Assembly: GCA_004123355.1 (NCBI GenBank)
Contig: SCHM01000001.1
Location: forward strand, 4,952,001-5,016,000
Length of the DNA stretch: 64,000 bases
From: Amphirosellinia nigrospora
Lineage: Eukaryota > Ascomycota > Sordariomycetes > Xylariales > Xylariaceae
Direction of reading: 5' to 3'
The position numbers and the translations under genes are program-made. Positions 1 through 12,506 of this stretch are shown here, piece by piece. Numbering within the stretch: position 1 is the stretch's first letter; each line of letters begins with the position of its first letter. The notes below the pieces were generated by a model. That model saw nothing but the letters and a program-made list of their open reading frames with translations, was not told the DNA's origin and did no database searches.

Positions 1-2211
1 TGTGACCGAACTGCTAATGCCGTTCGTGACGATTGTTGAAGTTCGAAAAATGTAGACTGGATGCACTATCAGCTCTGAAGATGGTGACATACTATTACAC
101 AGAGAATATATTCACCTTGGGCATCATCACCTTCGGTAATTATGGCCGTGTGTGCCACGCCCTTCCAGGCATCCTAGCTCGCATGTTAGTTTAGAGCTTG
201 CATGGCTGGCTAATACATGTGTTTCTTACTCCGGCTTGGGTGGCTGACAAGCGAACGTCAAATCGCAATAAATTGTGATCTAGTACAATCTTTGTTAACT
301 GTCCGAAGCGGACACTCCGCCGCTCAGCTTCCGCGATCCCTTCGAGCACGTTATTGGCCTGGCTGTCTAAATATTTGCACAAGAACTCGACCTGAGGAAA
401 GGAGCCCACATCGGTTTGACCGGCTCTTGCTTCTTGACTTGTTTTTTAACAGTTCTAGGATAGAGCTGCCACTGTCGGCTAGCTTGCGGTCTCGGTCGGC
501 GTCCTCGGCTGGGACACTACCCAGATAGCATCTCAGGGGCTAGCTGGCATGTACTGTTGGATATAGGCCAGAATCTTCCCATGTTCCATAGAAGCCTCTT
601 TGTCTGTAAGCTCTTCGGTAGTAGACGAGGACGCTAGACGATCTATCTCATGGCGTAGCCAGATAGAAAATGCATGGAATAGTTCCAGCTCTTCCATGAC
701 AAGGAGAAGGATCTTATTACCCACTAGAATTAAGCACGATACAACGTCCATGACCTTCGTGATTTGTGTACTAGTAAACCCAATCTCGGCCCTGGATTCG
801 TGAAACCTCGCAATACCCAGAAGACGACTGAGGATGATGCTGATACGCTCGAGTACCGGAAGAAAGTTTTCATGGACTAAAGACCGAAGGGATTGCAGGC
901 CTGTTACAACTGCTTTATCCCATCTCTTATGACCCTGACTATCAGTTAGCTCCCGAGCAAAACGGCAGGCTTGAAGTAGGCATACTCGCTCCGCTAACTG
1001 GTCGACCATTCCTTTACTTCCGGGAACGTATGACCCGTAACGACTGAATGGTACATTGCCTGGCCAATGTTCATCTCACCATAAGTACCGGCCTCTCGTA
1101 GCGTTTCATTGATGCTATTTAGAAAGCGATTAGGCAACTCTCGAGTTGATTGCCATTCGTGCAGCATGTGGATTTGCACCTGCTTGACGTATCTCAACAG
1201 TTTTTGCAACGTAGTTGTTTTGGAAGCTAAGAGGGATAAATTCTCTGGGAGGAGTTAATAAAAGTCAGATCTATTGGCACAAGGTACAGAGACTTGGTCT
1301 TGTCTCCTGTGGATGGTTTGAAAATAAGCATAGTGTCGAAAGCTCTAGATGGGAGGCACTTCCACAAAGCTGCAGCCCGGCCTGTTTACCAGGTGAAGGT
1401 GGTAAAGAGTAATGAAAACTACCAATGACGAAGGAGTCGTAGATGCTGACGTGGATCCGGCCGTCACTTGTGCCCACGATCATAACGTCAACCTTATCGC
1501 TGTCTTCTTGAGAAAAGGGGCGAAATAGAAATTCCAGCGACGCTCTTGTCGTGAACACGAATGTGTCATCCCTAGGAAGCGATTAGTTCTCTACGTCGTG
1601 GCTCAAGCATCGTGCATGAACCGACCCTGAGCCCCCTGAAGCAGGCAAGGGACTAAGCTTGGGAAGAGCAGTCTCAATCTCAAGGAATGTAAGTTCTCGT
1701 GGTAGATCCGCAGTCGATTTATTCTTGCCTAGATCGAGGCCTTGGGATGCAACCTTCTCCCAGGTCCTAGCAGAAGACTGGGTAGTCGAAGCTGGATGCT
1801 TCCCGGCGAGATTCTGCGCCCATCCAATGCTAGTGATGTTTGATTTCCCGCTTTCACAAATAACGATCTGATGCACGGCTTTACTAGTCTCTAAACCCAT
1901 CAAGCGTACGATCCCGTCGCTCCAGCCTACGGCGAGGAACTGGCCTTACACGCGTTAGCCCGAGCTTGTCCTTTACGACGCGTAAGACACCCTACCATCA
2001 GGTTTCCAGCGGACGCCTGGACAGATACTCGTTCCCCGCGCTGGCTGTTCTTGGCGACGACCTGATTATTGGCACGCCATATCTGAAGCGTGGTGGGACC
2101 AGCAGCACCCGCGAACAGTTCAATAGTGGGATTATATGTCACTATTCCATCATGCAGCCTGGGTTCGAGTCTTGACCCGTCGAGCAGGCTCAACTCAATC
2201 GGATCCGTCAT
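1..2211 (-). CDS. apc4: Anaphase-promoting complex subunit 4 (partial, several frameshifts)
   Basis: APC4 is a scaffold subunit of the anaphase-promoting complex, the nuclear E3 ubiquitin ligase that drives mitotic exit. The ATG at 2209-2211 opens an N-terminal WD40-like segment. An intron at about 1945-1995 splits the blade motif WKPDG/QFLAVGWSDG. Further down are the long helical APC4 domain (LLRYVKQVQIHMLHEW, about 1150-1210) and a segment FSIWLRHEIDRLASS (about 625-670). A second intron lies near 180-225, and the gene probably continues past the left edge. The frame is broken near 2034-2037, 1339-1341, 1241-1242, 1006-1007, 536-539 and 442-447. Five of these six are explained by one base missing from a homopolymer; the A run at 442-447 instead looks one base too long. 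A stop codon in the exon near 1585 is avoidable with an intron using a weak GTCGGT donor. The family call is firm; the exact exon map is not. Confidence 0.85.
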
Positions 2212-2703
2212 GGTTCAGCCGGCAGATCGCTCATGGCGTGGCTCTTCGTATCATACGCTCGAGTCTGCGGAGTTGACCTCAACTAGTACCTCTTGTTACT
2301 TACCGTTATCAAAGCCCTCTGATATCCGGCCTGATACAATGCTTGGTTGGGCACGCTCACTGTCGAAGGCTGTCTTTCCCAGGTCACAACTTACCTAAGT
2401 AGGTAGCAAATAGCACAGTGCGCAGGTGACCCGCTTTCTCTAATTAGCGCGCAAAGTAGAAGGCAGGCTGCTATGGTATACTGTATGATCTGTGTCCAAT
2501 TCAACTGCATTCGCAATAATGAGCTTCAACATCTCGTTTTGAAAGATTTATTCTCGTGTCGTCGTATAGTGATCTACTGGCTAGCTTATAATTTTATCCT
2601 TCCACCATGCACGATCAAACCTCGACGCTTTAGTTTATCGTCTCTCGGGAATCCCTGTCTAGGCCGAGTCTCCATGTGAACATTCAAGCCATACTTAAGG
2701 TAT
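2212..2703. other. Spacer: apc4 promoter and ret2 3' region
   Basis: There is no supported gene. The stretch lies between two minus-strand genes, so it should hold the apc4 promoter and the delta-COP 3' UTR. A CCTAAGTAGGTAG element at about 2394-2406 belongs to the spacer motif family seen throughout the window. Confidence 0.5.
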
Positions 2704-4455
2704 CTACTCAACTAGGTAATTGTCGGCCACCGATTTGATATCTTTTCGAGAATGTGACCTCCTCGTCTTCCTCTACCAACGTCACAGACGAAACCTGTAG
2801 CATCAATTAGCATTGCATCTGCTGTGAGAAGATCGCATAGTACTTACGTCGACATTAATAAACGGTGACGTCTTCGAGAACCGCACCTGCATAGGGAAAA
2901 ACTCATTCTCGTCATCGGCCTGAGCATCGAACTCAAAGGAACCGCTTCCATTATCGGGCTCTATGGTCCCAATTGTCCATTCTAAGCTATCGCCTGATAC
3001 TTCGTAGACGGCATCAAAGCTGCTGACCGAGGGTTCGCTTGTGGCGTACGGAATGACCACAGAAACATCCTTCAATACGTCACCCCCAGTGAGCTCATAC
3101 TCTACCGTGATGGTGTGGTTGCCACCGGTACCCTTGTTTACCCATACGGTAAAATTGATGGGGAGAGCACTTGTATCGTCGGTCTTGGGGCAGTCCGCCA
3201 CCGCAGAACCCCGACGGAGTTGTTCACAGGGAACCCGCGGGCAACGTTGCTCATCTGGATGGTCTTAGAGCTCGTGAAAAGACCGCGGTCCACATTGGGA
3301 TGCGTGCGGAATTGTACGCCATGCGAAGCGTCGGCTATCAGGTGGAGTTTGACTTTGGTCAAACTGGGGTCGGATATCCGGAGGCTTAGGTCGCCGGTCA
3401 CCGTCAAAGAGCTTAGCGACCCTTCTCTCGAGATCTTGGCGCCGATGGACTCATTGATGGTGAGATGTATGGCGTCTCGATCTAAGGTGGAAGACATGCG
3501 TGGTGCAGCAGGTTCGGCAACTGGCGCAGGAGCGGCTGGCACCAGCGGTGTGTCGTCAACCTCGGCCCCCATGTCACCTCGTACTCGCTCAAACATGTCG
3601 GTAGTTTTAGATTTCTTTCCTAACTGCATACCCTTCACCTTCGTCGCCGCTGGTCTACCCAACAGTTAGTCATGCATGCTGGTGATTTCGAAACAGCACA
3701 TACTTGTAAGATTTGTTTTTTCTCAGCCTCATATGAATCGTAGGTATCTGTTGGGGTTGGCCGGCTGGGAGGTGTGTAGGTGGGGTATACGGGAGTCGAG
3801 TTCGTTGCACCAGGACGGCCAGTGCGTGCAGATTCCTTGCGTTGCATCTCCAGCTGCTTCGCCTTCCTCTTGCGCTCCTCGGGGCTTCAAGCTCCTTATT
3901 CTGTGATAACGTTTAGTAGGCTGCTGCGAACGCTCGCCAGTGGGAAGACGTACTCGTGCTATAATCTCCTGAATGCGCTCCTCGTGACTTTCCATCTCAA
4001 GGAAAGTCTTGATCTGGCTAAGAGTCAGGTTCTCTCTATATCCGAGCGTGACGAGCTCATCAAAGGCGCTGAGCAGCTCGTAGGCATTTTTCACTATCTC
4101 CCTTTCGTCCAAGGTTCTACAGGTACTCGAAACAACCTGGGCAAAGAGGTGGAGGGTATCAATGTCCTGCAGAATGTTGCTCTGTCGGTTGGTAATTAGG
4201 ACTATATAGAGTTCGTCGAGGGGCTGATAGACGAAGCGGACATTGTCCTGTTCGACGGTGGTATGTTGGGTGCCCGAGTCGGCGTGCTTAGGAAACGAGG
4301 CCAAGAGGGCTTCGATTCGTGACCGGGGCATTTCTCGGAACTGCCTCGAGAGGACAGCTTTCCCACCACGGGTGCAAATGGAGGCCGCGAGGACAACCTA
4401 GAGACATAGCAGGTATTAGACGACAGCCAGAAAGGGCGCATTGGTGCCATACCAT
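2704..4455 (-). CDS. ret2: Coatomer subunit delta (delta-COP), frameshifted
   Basis: Delta-COP is a subunit of the COPI coat for Golgi-to-ER and intra-Golgi transport. The first coding exon is only the ATG (4453-4455). It is followed by a GTATGG...TAG intron and then VVLAASICTRGGK, the conserved start of the family. The longin-like N-terminal domain (IEALLASFPK...LDELYIVLITNRQSN) is followed by a linker, a second and a third intron (near 3905-3955 and 3655-3707), and the C-terminal mu-homology domain (FTVWVNKGTGGNHTITVEYE). A final intron separates the last exon, which ends DNYLVE at the TAG of 2704-2706. Breaks occur at GGGG 3881-3884, T6 about 3714-3721 and GGGG 3187-3190 (one base short each) and at TTTT 2743-2746 (one base extra). 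Between breaks the protein is highly conserved. Confidence 0.92.
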
Positions 4456-5759
4456 CTTGAAAGCACGGCAATATGACGGAAGGTGAGGGTATAGGTGGTC
4501 CCTAGAATGGGTGAGCTATGGTAGGTTGCTGTCGCGTTGTGTGGTGGACAGCCAACTTCAAGGACGGACAGGTACTTTAGCCCAATTGCCATTACCATGA
4601 TCCAGCCAGCTGTCCCACCAAAGATTGGGGTGTGGGTGTCAGCCACACATGTACCTACCTCTAATAAAGCCACATGTTTGCTCATTCTTACAGTTTGGCA
4701 GGCACAGACCAACTGCTGCTTCCCAATCATTACAGCCCTGTAACCTAGACCCCCTGCCTGCCAAGTTCCAACAGGCCAGGCAATGATGCCCATTCTCTTC
4801 CTGACACTACCTAGGTACACTACGAAACTGGGTGCACCCATCGCAATTACCTGACCTGACATAAAGTTTGACCATTTTCATCCCCGCGTCGTTTATCCTC
4901 CTCTTCTCTGCTTCATCATCAACTCAGACACTCTAAGCCTTATTATCATCCCCAAATATTGCGACCACGCAACGAAAAGAGCGCGACCTGACTAGTTCCT
5001 TTGAACAAAGCCAGTCGCAGGTTGGGAACTGGCGATCCGCGTTGGTGCCGCCGCCCGCGTCCTACCAACTAGGTAGCCTTGGAAGAGGCTAATTTGTCTA
5101 CCTCCCTACCTCTTGCGCTTTCGAAATTTTCAACACTATTGATCTACATCATCCACGTCCTTACCGTTCGATCTACTATCGATATCGTGTCATTGTGACT
5201 TTGCCGATTCCAACAATCATCTGTCAGCCGCCTATTTATATGGTCGTTTGCGGGCACAACTGCGATAAGATTAACAAAGGCCCTCCACTCACTTTACCAC
5301 CTACCTTGGTATAGTTTGACACGCATTGTGAAACCGCCGTTCGTACGTGTCGAAGATAGCAGTTGCGACAAAACCTCTCTTCCACCAATACTTGTTTCAA
5401 GCCTGCCTCGCGCATGGCTGATTGAAAAAAACAGACAGAGAAAAACCTTTATTGTTTCTATCACCTTAATCGCTAGGGCTTCTCACACAAGCTGCGTTTG
5501 AGTATCTTGTGCCCTTCATTGCGACTGATCTACTCCATATTCTACGGACTCAGTACTTGCTGCTTTTAGTACCTCGAAGGGAACGGAAAAGGCAGCCCAC
5601 TTCCAACTGTATCGATTCTAATAAACACCGGCACCCCTGTTTCCAATGATCCCAACGAGCAAGATATCTTGCTTACCATATTTCCACATCATCACAGGTA
5701 GCACTCGTTAACAGAAGGACTGAATTTCCATCGTGTCTATTATTGGGATACTTGCAACA
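4456..5759. other. Divergent promoter region ret2 / acidic protein gene
   Basis: There is no supported gene. This is the shared upstream region of ret2 (minus) and the plus-strand gene at 5760. Pyrimidine-rich stretches at about 4880-5200 and a CCTAGGTA element at about 4811-4818 are visible. Short ORFs here have no recognisable protein signature. Confidence 0.5.
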
Positions 5760-8481
5760 ATGCCTGACGAAGAAATGGAGATGGTCGTCGATTTTGGCCC
5801 AGCGGGTTTCGGTGAGGACATCGACATAGATTTAGATTTCCCAGCTGGGGAGCCCGATGAAGATATGGACCTTGGGGACTTTGATGGCATCCCCGATATT
5901 CACAATTTCAACTCAGACAATCGTGATGAACTGATGGCGGAAGGGGACGATGCATCTTACGGCATGATCGACGTTGTAGAACCTGGCCATAACGCTCCCG
6001 CCGCGACTGCCAACGACTTTGACATTGAGCTTGAACACACAGCCGAAAGCATCTGGCAACAGGATGTGTCTCATTCTGTGGGCTTTAATCCAGATGCGAA
6101 TATTGATTACCTTGGCGAGACTACAGCTGATAATATGGACGCTGAAAGAAATGATGTCCAGACCAGTGAGTGGTTACCAGCTGCAACGAATCCCCAGGAT
6201 GCAAATTCTATGGGTCATGGCCATGGGGTTTCAGTTGAAACATCTGCAGATACACGAGAATCACACGGACGGCCCCTTCTGGAACGCTCCGCAACCTCGG
6301 ATGGAGAACCTGCTGGATCTATCAAGGCGCCGCACACTGACGCGGAAGCTACCCATTCCCCTGTAGCTTCTAGTTTGAAAAAGACAAGTCAGCCAGACCA
6401 TGTAGATGATCTACCCGAAGACGAAATAGCTGAGGTAGTAGCCCAAGTTTCGGACCAGCCATCAATTGTGGACCAAGATGAGCAGGCTGTTAGCCAACCA
6501 AATGCTGATGCTGAGCATCAGAGCCCAGGCTTCAAGTTTCAGGAATCCAATGAGCTACAAGAAACCAACTATCCGGGCGAAGCTTCTCAAACGAGATCCG
6601 ACCATATTGATGAATCTTTTGTATCTCCTAATCTTGAACAATTAGGACCTCCTGAGGTTACCGAGTCAAGTGACGTGAAAGAAGATAACACCGATTCCTC
6701 TCGCCCTGAAGTAGGTGAATTCGCCGATGATGCTTCAGAGTATCAATTAGGTGCTGAATCGTATAACGAGGACACCAATGACCAGGCAGACAATTATGAT
6801 GAGGCTCCTCAGGGTGAGTCTTCTACACTCGATCGTTCCTACTCGCAATCTCTGGAAGCCGGCCTTGTTCAAGGCAGCGAAGACTACCAGAACGAAGTGG
6901 CTACTGCTGCAGCCTCCGACCGTCCTACTCTAGGAGCCGGTGATAGAGATGACCCTGTCGAGTTAGCCGAACACTATGGTGTATATATAGCGTACGGCGA
7001 GACAGATTACCGGCTTTTCGCCAAGTCCGAAGATGATGACCCCAATCAGTATTTTCTTACCGATAAGTCGGTCTTGGATCTTTCTCTTGCTCAGTTTCTG
7101 ACAAGCGTGCGAGACGTGATTTCCGAAGAAGTATCACCTCTAGATGACTTGGTGATGCAAGTTGACGGTCTTGGGATTGAGTTTTCGGAGGTAAGTTAAA
7201 GGAACAAATCGGGCACTCGATCCCTACTAACTGTTTGATAGTCGACCAGTTCAGATTTCCTCGGGAAATTTACCTTTGGTGACCTAGTGGTTTTATACGA
7301 CAAACTTGTCAAAAACGAGGAGGCGGAATCACCACCACCAATCTATACTTATCTAACTGTAAGACCGAATTGTATTCGGCGCATGATGGCATTAGGGGAG
7401 AGCGCAAATGCTGGCCGAGGCTGGTCCGAGGTCGCTCTGTATCGTGACTCATCATTATTAGATGAAGAGCAGGCGAATGATGTGGAAAGCCCTATTACTG
7501 ACTTTTCGAATGGTGATTACAATGATGGTGAGAGTAACAGCATATGTCCACAGGAAGACTACGAAAAGGGCGATGCTGTCGACGACAATGATCAACAAAA
7601 CTTGCTTGCGGTAGCCGTCGAGGCGCAATTGGAACATCCCCTAGATGAGAATAAGGAAACCGACGAGCTTGGTAATGACGAAGACGAAAATTCCTTTCAC
7701 AACTCAACCAATGCCGCCGATGAATTGGATGTTTCCGTATCTAGGCAGGGTATTTACCCCCTCGTTTTCCAGTATCCCTTTTCCTGCACGCGGGACAGCA
7801 CTTGTTCATGCGAGGACTGCTATGAAGTTGAACTTCAGTCTCTTGCTACACCGATGCAAGCCGTAGTTCGGCTAGCCTCTGGCATAGTGGTGCCTATACA
7901 CGACAGCCCCACACATATAACTTGGATGACTAACCATACCATACATGAAGGCCCTGCGACAAGCGAGTCCTCGGTGCTACAATCACAGGAACTTCGCGAA
8001 CACGAGCCGCAACCCAACTCGAATACACCGGAAGCTACTGAATCGAAACTACACGTACCTGAAATTGCGCCAACACATCCGTCGGCTGATCTTCCAAACT
8101 CTGAGAACACCAGCGTGACTGCCACTCTTGACGGCGAGGAGCACAACGAGATTAACTACGATTCCGACTCTGACGAAGATGACGAAGACCGTCATAGTGC
8201 TGTCAACAAATCGAATATGTCAGATTTACCGACAACGCCGGATTTGAACGCACTTGTTGATGACGAGATTACATGGGAATCGGAAGAAGAAGAAGATGAG
8301 AACGAAACTAAAGATGGTTTGGTCAAAGATACAGTACAAGTGTCACCAGTATCTTTAAAACGGACTCGATCAGAGCTGGACGCTTTGGATGGCGCAGGTG
8401 ACAAGAACGGTATGACCTTCAACTCACAATACCGGATCGTTTAACTGACTTGACATAGATAACAAGCGTCGTCGGTCTTGA
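5760..8481 (+). CDS. Acidic protein of unknown function (873 aa)
   Basis: I do not recognise this protein. The exons are 5760-7190, 7242-8409 and 8459-8481. The introns are clean (GTAAGT...CTAACTGTTTGATAG; GTATGA...TGACTTGACATAG) and the frame is intact. The start is the ATG at 5760; the open frame extends upstream only through a GTG. The N-terminal two thirds is disordered and strongly acidic (runs of D, E, S, Q). An ordered-looking block at about residues 400-520 (YGVYIAYGETDYRLF; LVMQVDGLGIEFSE; then SDFLGKFTFGDLVVLYDKL after the first intron) is the best candidate for a folded domain. A second, cysteine-containing patch (CTRDSTCSCEDC) lies at about residue 660. The tail is again acidic (WESEEEEDENE) and ends in a basic KRRRS, encoded by its own 23-nt exon, which may be a nuclear signal. 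No function is claimed. Confidence 0.85.
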
Positions 8482-10899
8482 ACCCTGTTGCAGTCCCGCA
8501 GCTCTTTAATTTTCCACCCTCCACCTATGCATTTCTCACCACCTACAGCATCACCCCAATGTGACAGGATCCTGTTGATGCTGATCTCCAGCATTAGCGA
8601 GGAGCCCTTGATTCCTTCCTTCTCGACAGTTTTTTAGAATTACTAACCGAATCAGTTTTGCGCGTATCGTCCTGGGTCTAGATTGCCTCAACGGTAAGTT
8701 CTCCCGGCCGACTGCAGATACACGGCTACCCAACCGAGAAATTCTTTGCTACCTTGCAATGCATTTCCTACTCTTTTGCCCCCAATACTCGGTTAATCTG
8801 ATACCCATGGCGTTCGCATATGGTTTCAAGAAACAAACATAGTGGAGTTTGGCGATGGATATGGGTTATCTAATGTACAAGTAATTTCGATGGAACTATG
8901 GTTCTGAGGAAACACCTCAGGGTCACCCCCTCGGCCTCGGAGGAAAAGAATGCTTTCAGGAAAATAGTGGCGACTGGAGTAGTCTTAGTAATGATTCTTG
9001 CTGATAGCGATAATGGCTGTTAAAGCTGTGGTTGTATCGTGAGCTGGAGATGTGGTCGGAGCTTTACAGCACCATCATATTATCTGGTTCAGACACTCAG
9101 CCGATCAATTACCTACCAGTTTAGTCTCGGCAACAAATGCTTACTCTTAACAGCCTGAAGCTCATTCGTTTGGGAAAGGATAGCATATGTGGTAACCTGT
9201 AGTAGCCTCACGCGCCACGTATAACAAAAAGTTACCTGAGCCTTGCGATCCACGGCCGGTCGGGCGATACAATGGAGCGACTCTGATGTATCGGCTAAGT
9301 GGGGAGAATTCGTCATGTTTAATTTAGGTCTCCTTCCTCCACATTTTCTACTCAGCCACGCACGAGTCTCCATCTCAACGCGCGGACAGATCTATATGTA
9401 GTTTTCTCGACGCTTTGCTATATACGACCTAGTCAGGTACTTTGACCATAGGCTATGATCTAGAGCAAGCCGGTGGTGGGTTGCCAATGATGACTTCGAT
9501 TCATAGACCGTACAATACAGATCCGTGATATTTCTACATCATTGAAAAAATACTCGAAGATCAGGGTGTTGAAGGTTGTGCGGCCAAATGCCTACCTACA
9601 GAGACAATGTCTTGTACTTATGTACACTAGAAAACATCCCTGGCATTTTGGTTTCGAAACGCTCGGCCATGGGCAGGCATGGGGTCTGAGACGTAGACAA
9701 AAGTTTTCCTTACAAGCGCTTCGGCCTGTCTTGCACTTACACTACAGCTTCTGGCTACAGTACGTATTCTCGTCCCCTGCATATCCACCGCACGGTGGCG
9801 CCACTAGTCACCTAGTCAGGTCAGGGCCATCTTGGTAGAGAGTCAGGGATACAGGGCAGGGCAGACAGGGTACTGGACAGGGGAAATAGAATGCTGCGCA
9901 GGACCTCGGTACCTTAGGCGGCACAGATATAGGTACTCTTCTGAACATACACGTAACACGTAGTATAAGACACATACTATACCGTGTTCATATCTCCAGG
10001 CTGCATCTTAAGATACCAAAGCGCTAAGGTTAGACCTTATTATTTATTAGTACTGTAAGAATTCGTAATTACCAGGCGTACCGCCGGTAATCCAATATTC
10101 ACCTAAGTACCTACTTACTTGTAGCTAAGTAAGTGCCTACAGGTAGGAACAATAGGTAAGAAGCTGGAACGTGTTCTGCTGCACTATGGCACAGGCTTGG
10201 TATAGTATGGGCTACATCGCCCTCAATGTTATACGCCACATTGCACCCTACTGGTGGGCACGTGGGTCTGGATTAGGTATATACTTACCATCTACATATG
10301 TTATCTACCATTTTGTAGGTACCCCTTGTCCCCGTCCCGCGCGCCCCGGGTTTCCTTACTGGGGGGGTTCCTCTTCCCACTGGCTTAACTGGCACTCAAC
10401 TGACCTCTTTAATCGCCCACCTACGGCCAATGGGGCAGCGCCGGCACAGCGCATCCACCTCACCTGTTACTACCTACCTACACCACACCACACAAAGCCA
10501 CTTCACTTAGTATCCCAACTCCAACTCACTCAACCTTGCCTCCTCCTCTTGCGTGCCAGCCCCAGACTTGTCCAGTCCACTGCTTGCCCGACCGGCTTCC
10601 GGAAACTCTCCCTCGCTACTCGAAAGAACCTCGCCGGATCAAACTGCCCATGGCCACAATCGAGTAGTTGAATCGTCCTACCAAACACCGATCGTCATAT
10701 TTCAAAGCCGGCGACGCATCTCGACCGGGCGCAACCGATGTTTTAGGCCGTCGTGGCATCCACCAATCGAAGCGCCATCAACGCCCGAGGCCTCTACACC
10801 AACTCTCTCGCCCGGCGCGAGCTCTCAGTCTTGACCCCCGACTTTCGTTCCGTTGTTCCCGTCACACTCTTTCTCGGAAACCTGGCGCATTCCTTCGAT
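8482..10899. other. Long spacer upstream of the NIPA gene
   Basis: 2.4 kb without a supported gene. The last 500 bases before 10900 are pyrimidine-rich and probably form the promoter and leader of the transporter gene. An imperfect inverted repeat sits at about 10108-10141. Many ACCTA/TAGGT elements occur between 9800 and 10500. No transposase or repeat family is recognisable. Confidence 0.45.
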
Positions 10900-12506
10900 A
10901 TGACTATAGACGACAAGTACGGCCCCCTTCTACTTTCAGGCGCCTTGGCTTATTCTCCCTTACCATATATCTCTAAGCAATTGTCGCATATCGGCCTACA
11001 ATAGATAAACTGACGCGACTTTCTCTGGCAGATATATTGGCCTGGCTTTAGCCATTTCCTCTAGTCTGGTCCTCGGTAAGCACACGCGTTTGCGCTGTGG
11101 TAACACGGAAGCTAATCTCTACATTACTATAGGCACTAGTTTCGTCATCACGAAAAAGGTACGATAAATCGGAATTGCTTCTGCGCTCCTAGCGCCGCTC
11201 GCTGGATGCTGGCATTGTGCTGACTCGAGCCAGGGCTTAACACTATCGGAGGAAAAACATGGCTTTCAAGGAGATGGATTCGAATATATGAGGAATCCCA
11301 TATGGTGGGCGGGACTCATTACCAGTAAGACTCTATCTTGATGTATCCAATAACTTTGACGCTAATTCAAGCTAGTGGTGTTGGGGGAAACCTTCAACTT
11401 TGCCGCATATGCCTTTGCTCCAGCGATTCTGGTGACGCCGTTGGGTGCGCTGTCCGTCTTGATAGGCGCCGTTCTGGGGTCGTATTTCTTGAAAGAGGAA
11501 TTAGGAACACTCGGGAAACTAGGCTGTGCTATCTGTCTCCTCGGTGCTCTCATTATCGTGCTCCATGCACCTCCTGATGAGGTCGTCGAAACTGTCGACG
11601 AGATCTTAGGTTATGCACTTCGACCAGGTAAGGAAAGGATTGCAAACGTCTGTGCAAGTCGTTAGCCCAATACTAATTCGTAACCCAGGATTCTTATTAT
11701 ATTCTGTCGTCATAGGTATTTTTACTGTGGTTATGATCTACAAGGTTGCGCCTATCCACGGCAGGACCAACCCTCTGATCTATCTCTCGATCTGCTCTGG
11801 TGTCGGCTCCATCTCTGTTATGTCTATCAAGGCGTTTGGCATTGCGCTAAAGCTCACTTTCGCCGGACACAACCAGTTCACGCATGCGTCAACCTATGTC
11901 TTTTTAATATTGACTACCGGTTGCATTCTAACACAGATGAACTACTTCAATAAGGCGCTGAGTCAGTTCAGTACACAAATGTACAGTAGCGTCTTCGCAT
12001 ACTACATACCAATACTGGAACATTGCTAATATCGTCCTAGTGTGAACCCTCTATACTACGTGACGTTCACGACTGCCACTCTTGTCGCCTCATTTATTCT
12101 CTTCTCCGGCTTCAATACGACGGACGTTGTCAACACGCTCTCCCTTTTATGCGGATTTCTCATCACCTTTACGGGTGTTTACCTGCTCAACCTTTCCCGG
12201 CGCGATCCAGATGGAACGAAGATGCTCGCTGGCCAAGGTACTGATGCCATTGGAACCGACATGATATCAAGCATTCAAACTCGCCTTAGCATGCAGTCTA
12301 GAAGGAGCCAAGATCCACGAGCCAGCATAGGAAGTCGAGGTCACAGCGACAGAGATGGTTTAATGCGCGCATATGATGAGGAGCAAGCACACGACGACTT
12401 TGAACTGCCCAACAACATTAACGATAATGGAAGGTCGAGGATGCAGAATGGCATCAACGGGCATGGATCAAAAGCATACGAGACGATCGAAATGGAGAAT
12501 CGCTAA
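10900..12506 (+). CDS. NIPA-type magnesium transporter (395 aa)
   Basis: This is a polytopic membrane protein of the NIPA/Mg2+ transporter family (DMT superfamily). The seven exons are 10900-10916, 11032-11075, 11133-11158, 11234-11324, 11376-11627, 11689-11980 and 12041-12506; their sum is a clean multiple of three. Family landmarks appear in order: YIGLALAISSSLVLGTSFVITKKG (given by exons 1-4), NFAAYAFAPAILVTPLGALS, the helix after GSYFLKEELG, VETVDEIL, IHGRTNPLIYLSICS, QFTHASTYVF and NPLYYVTFTTATLVASFILF. About nine hydrophobic segments are visible. The cytosolic tail of about 110 residues is rich in S, R and N. Likely location is plasma or endosomal membrane. The frame is intact, unlike several neighbours. 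Confidence 0.93.
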
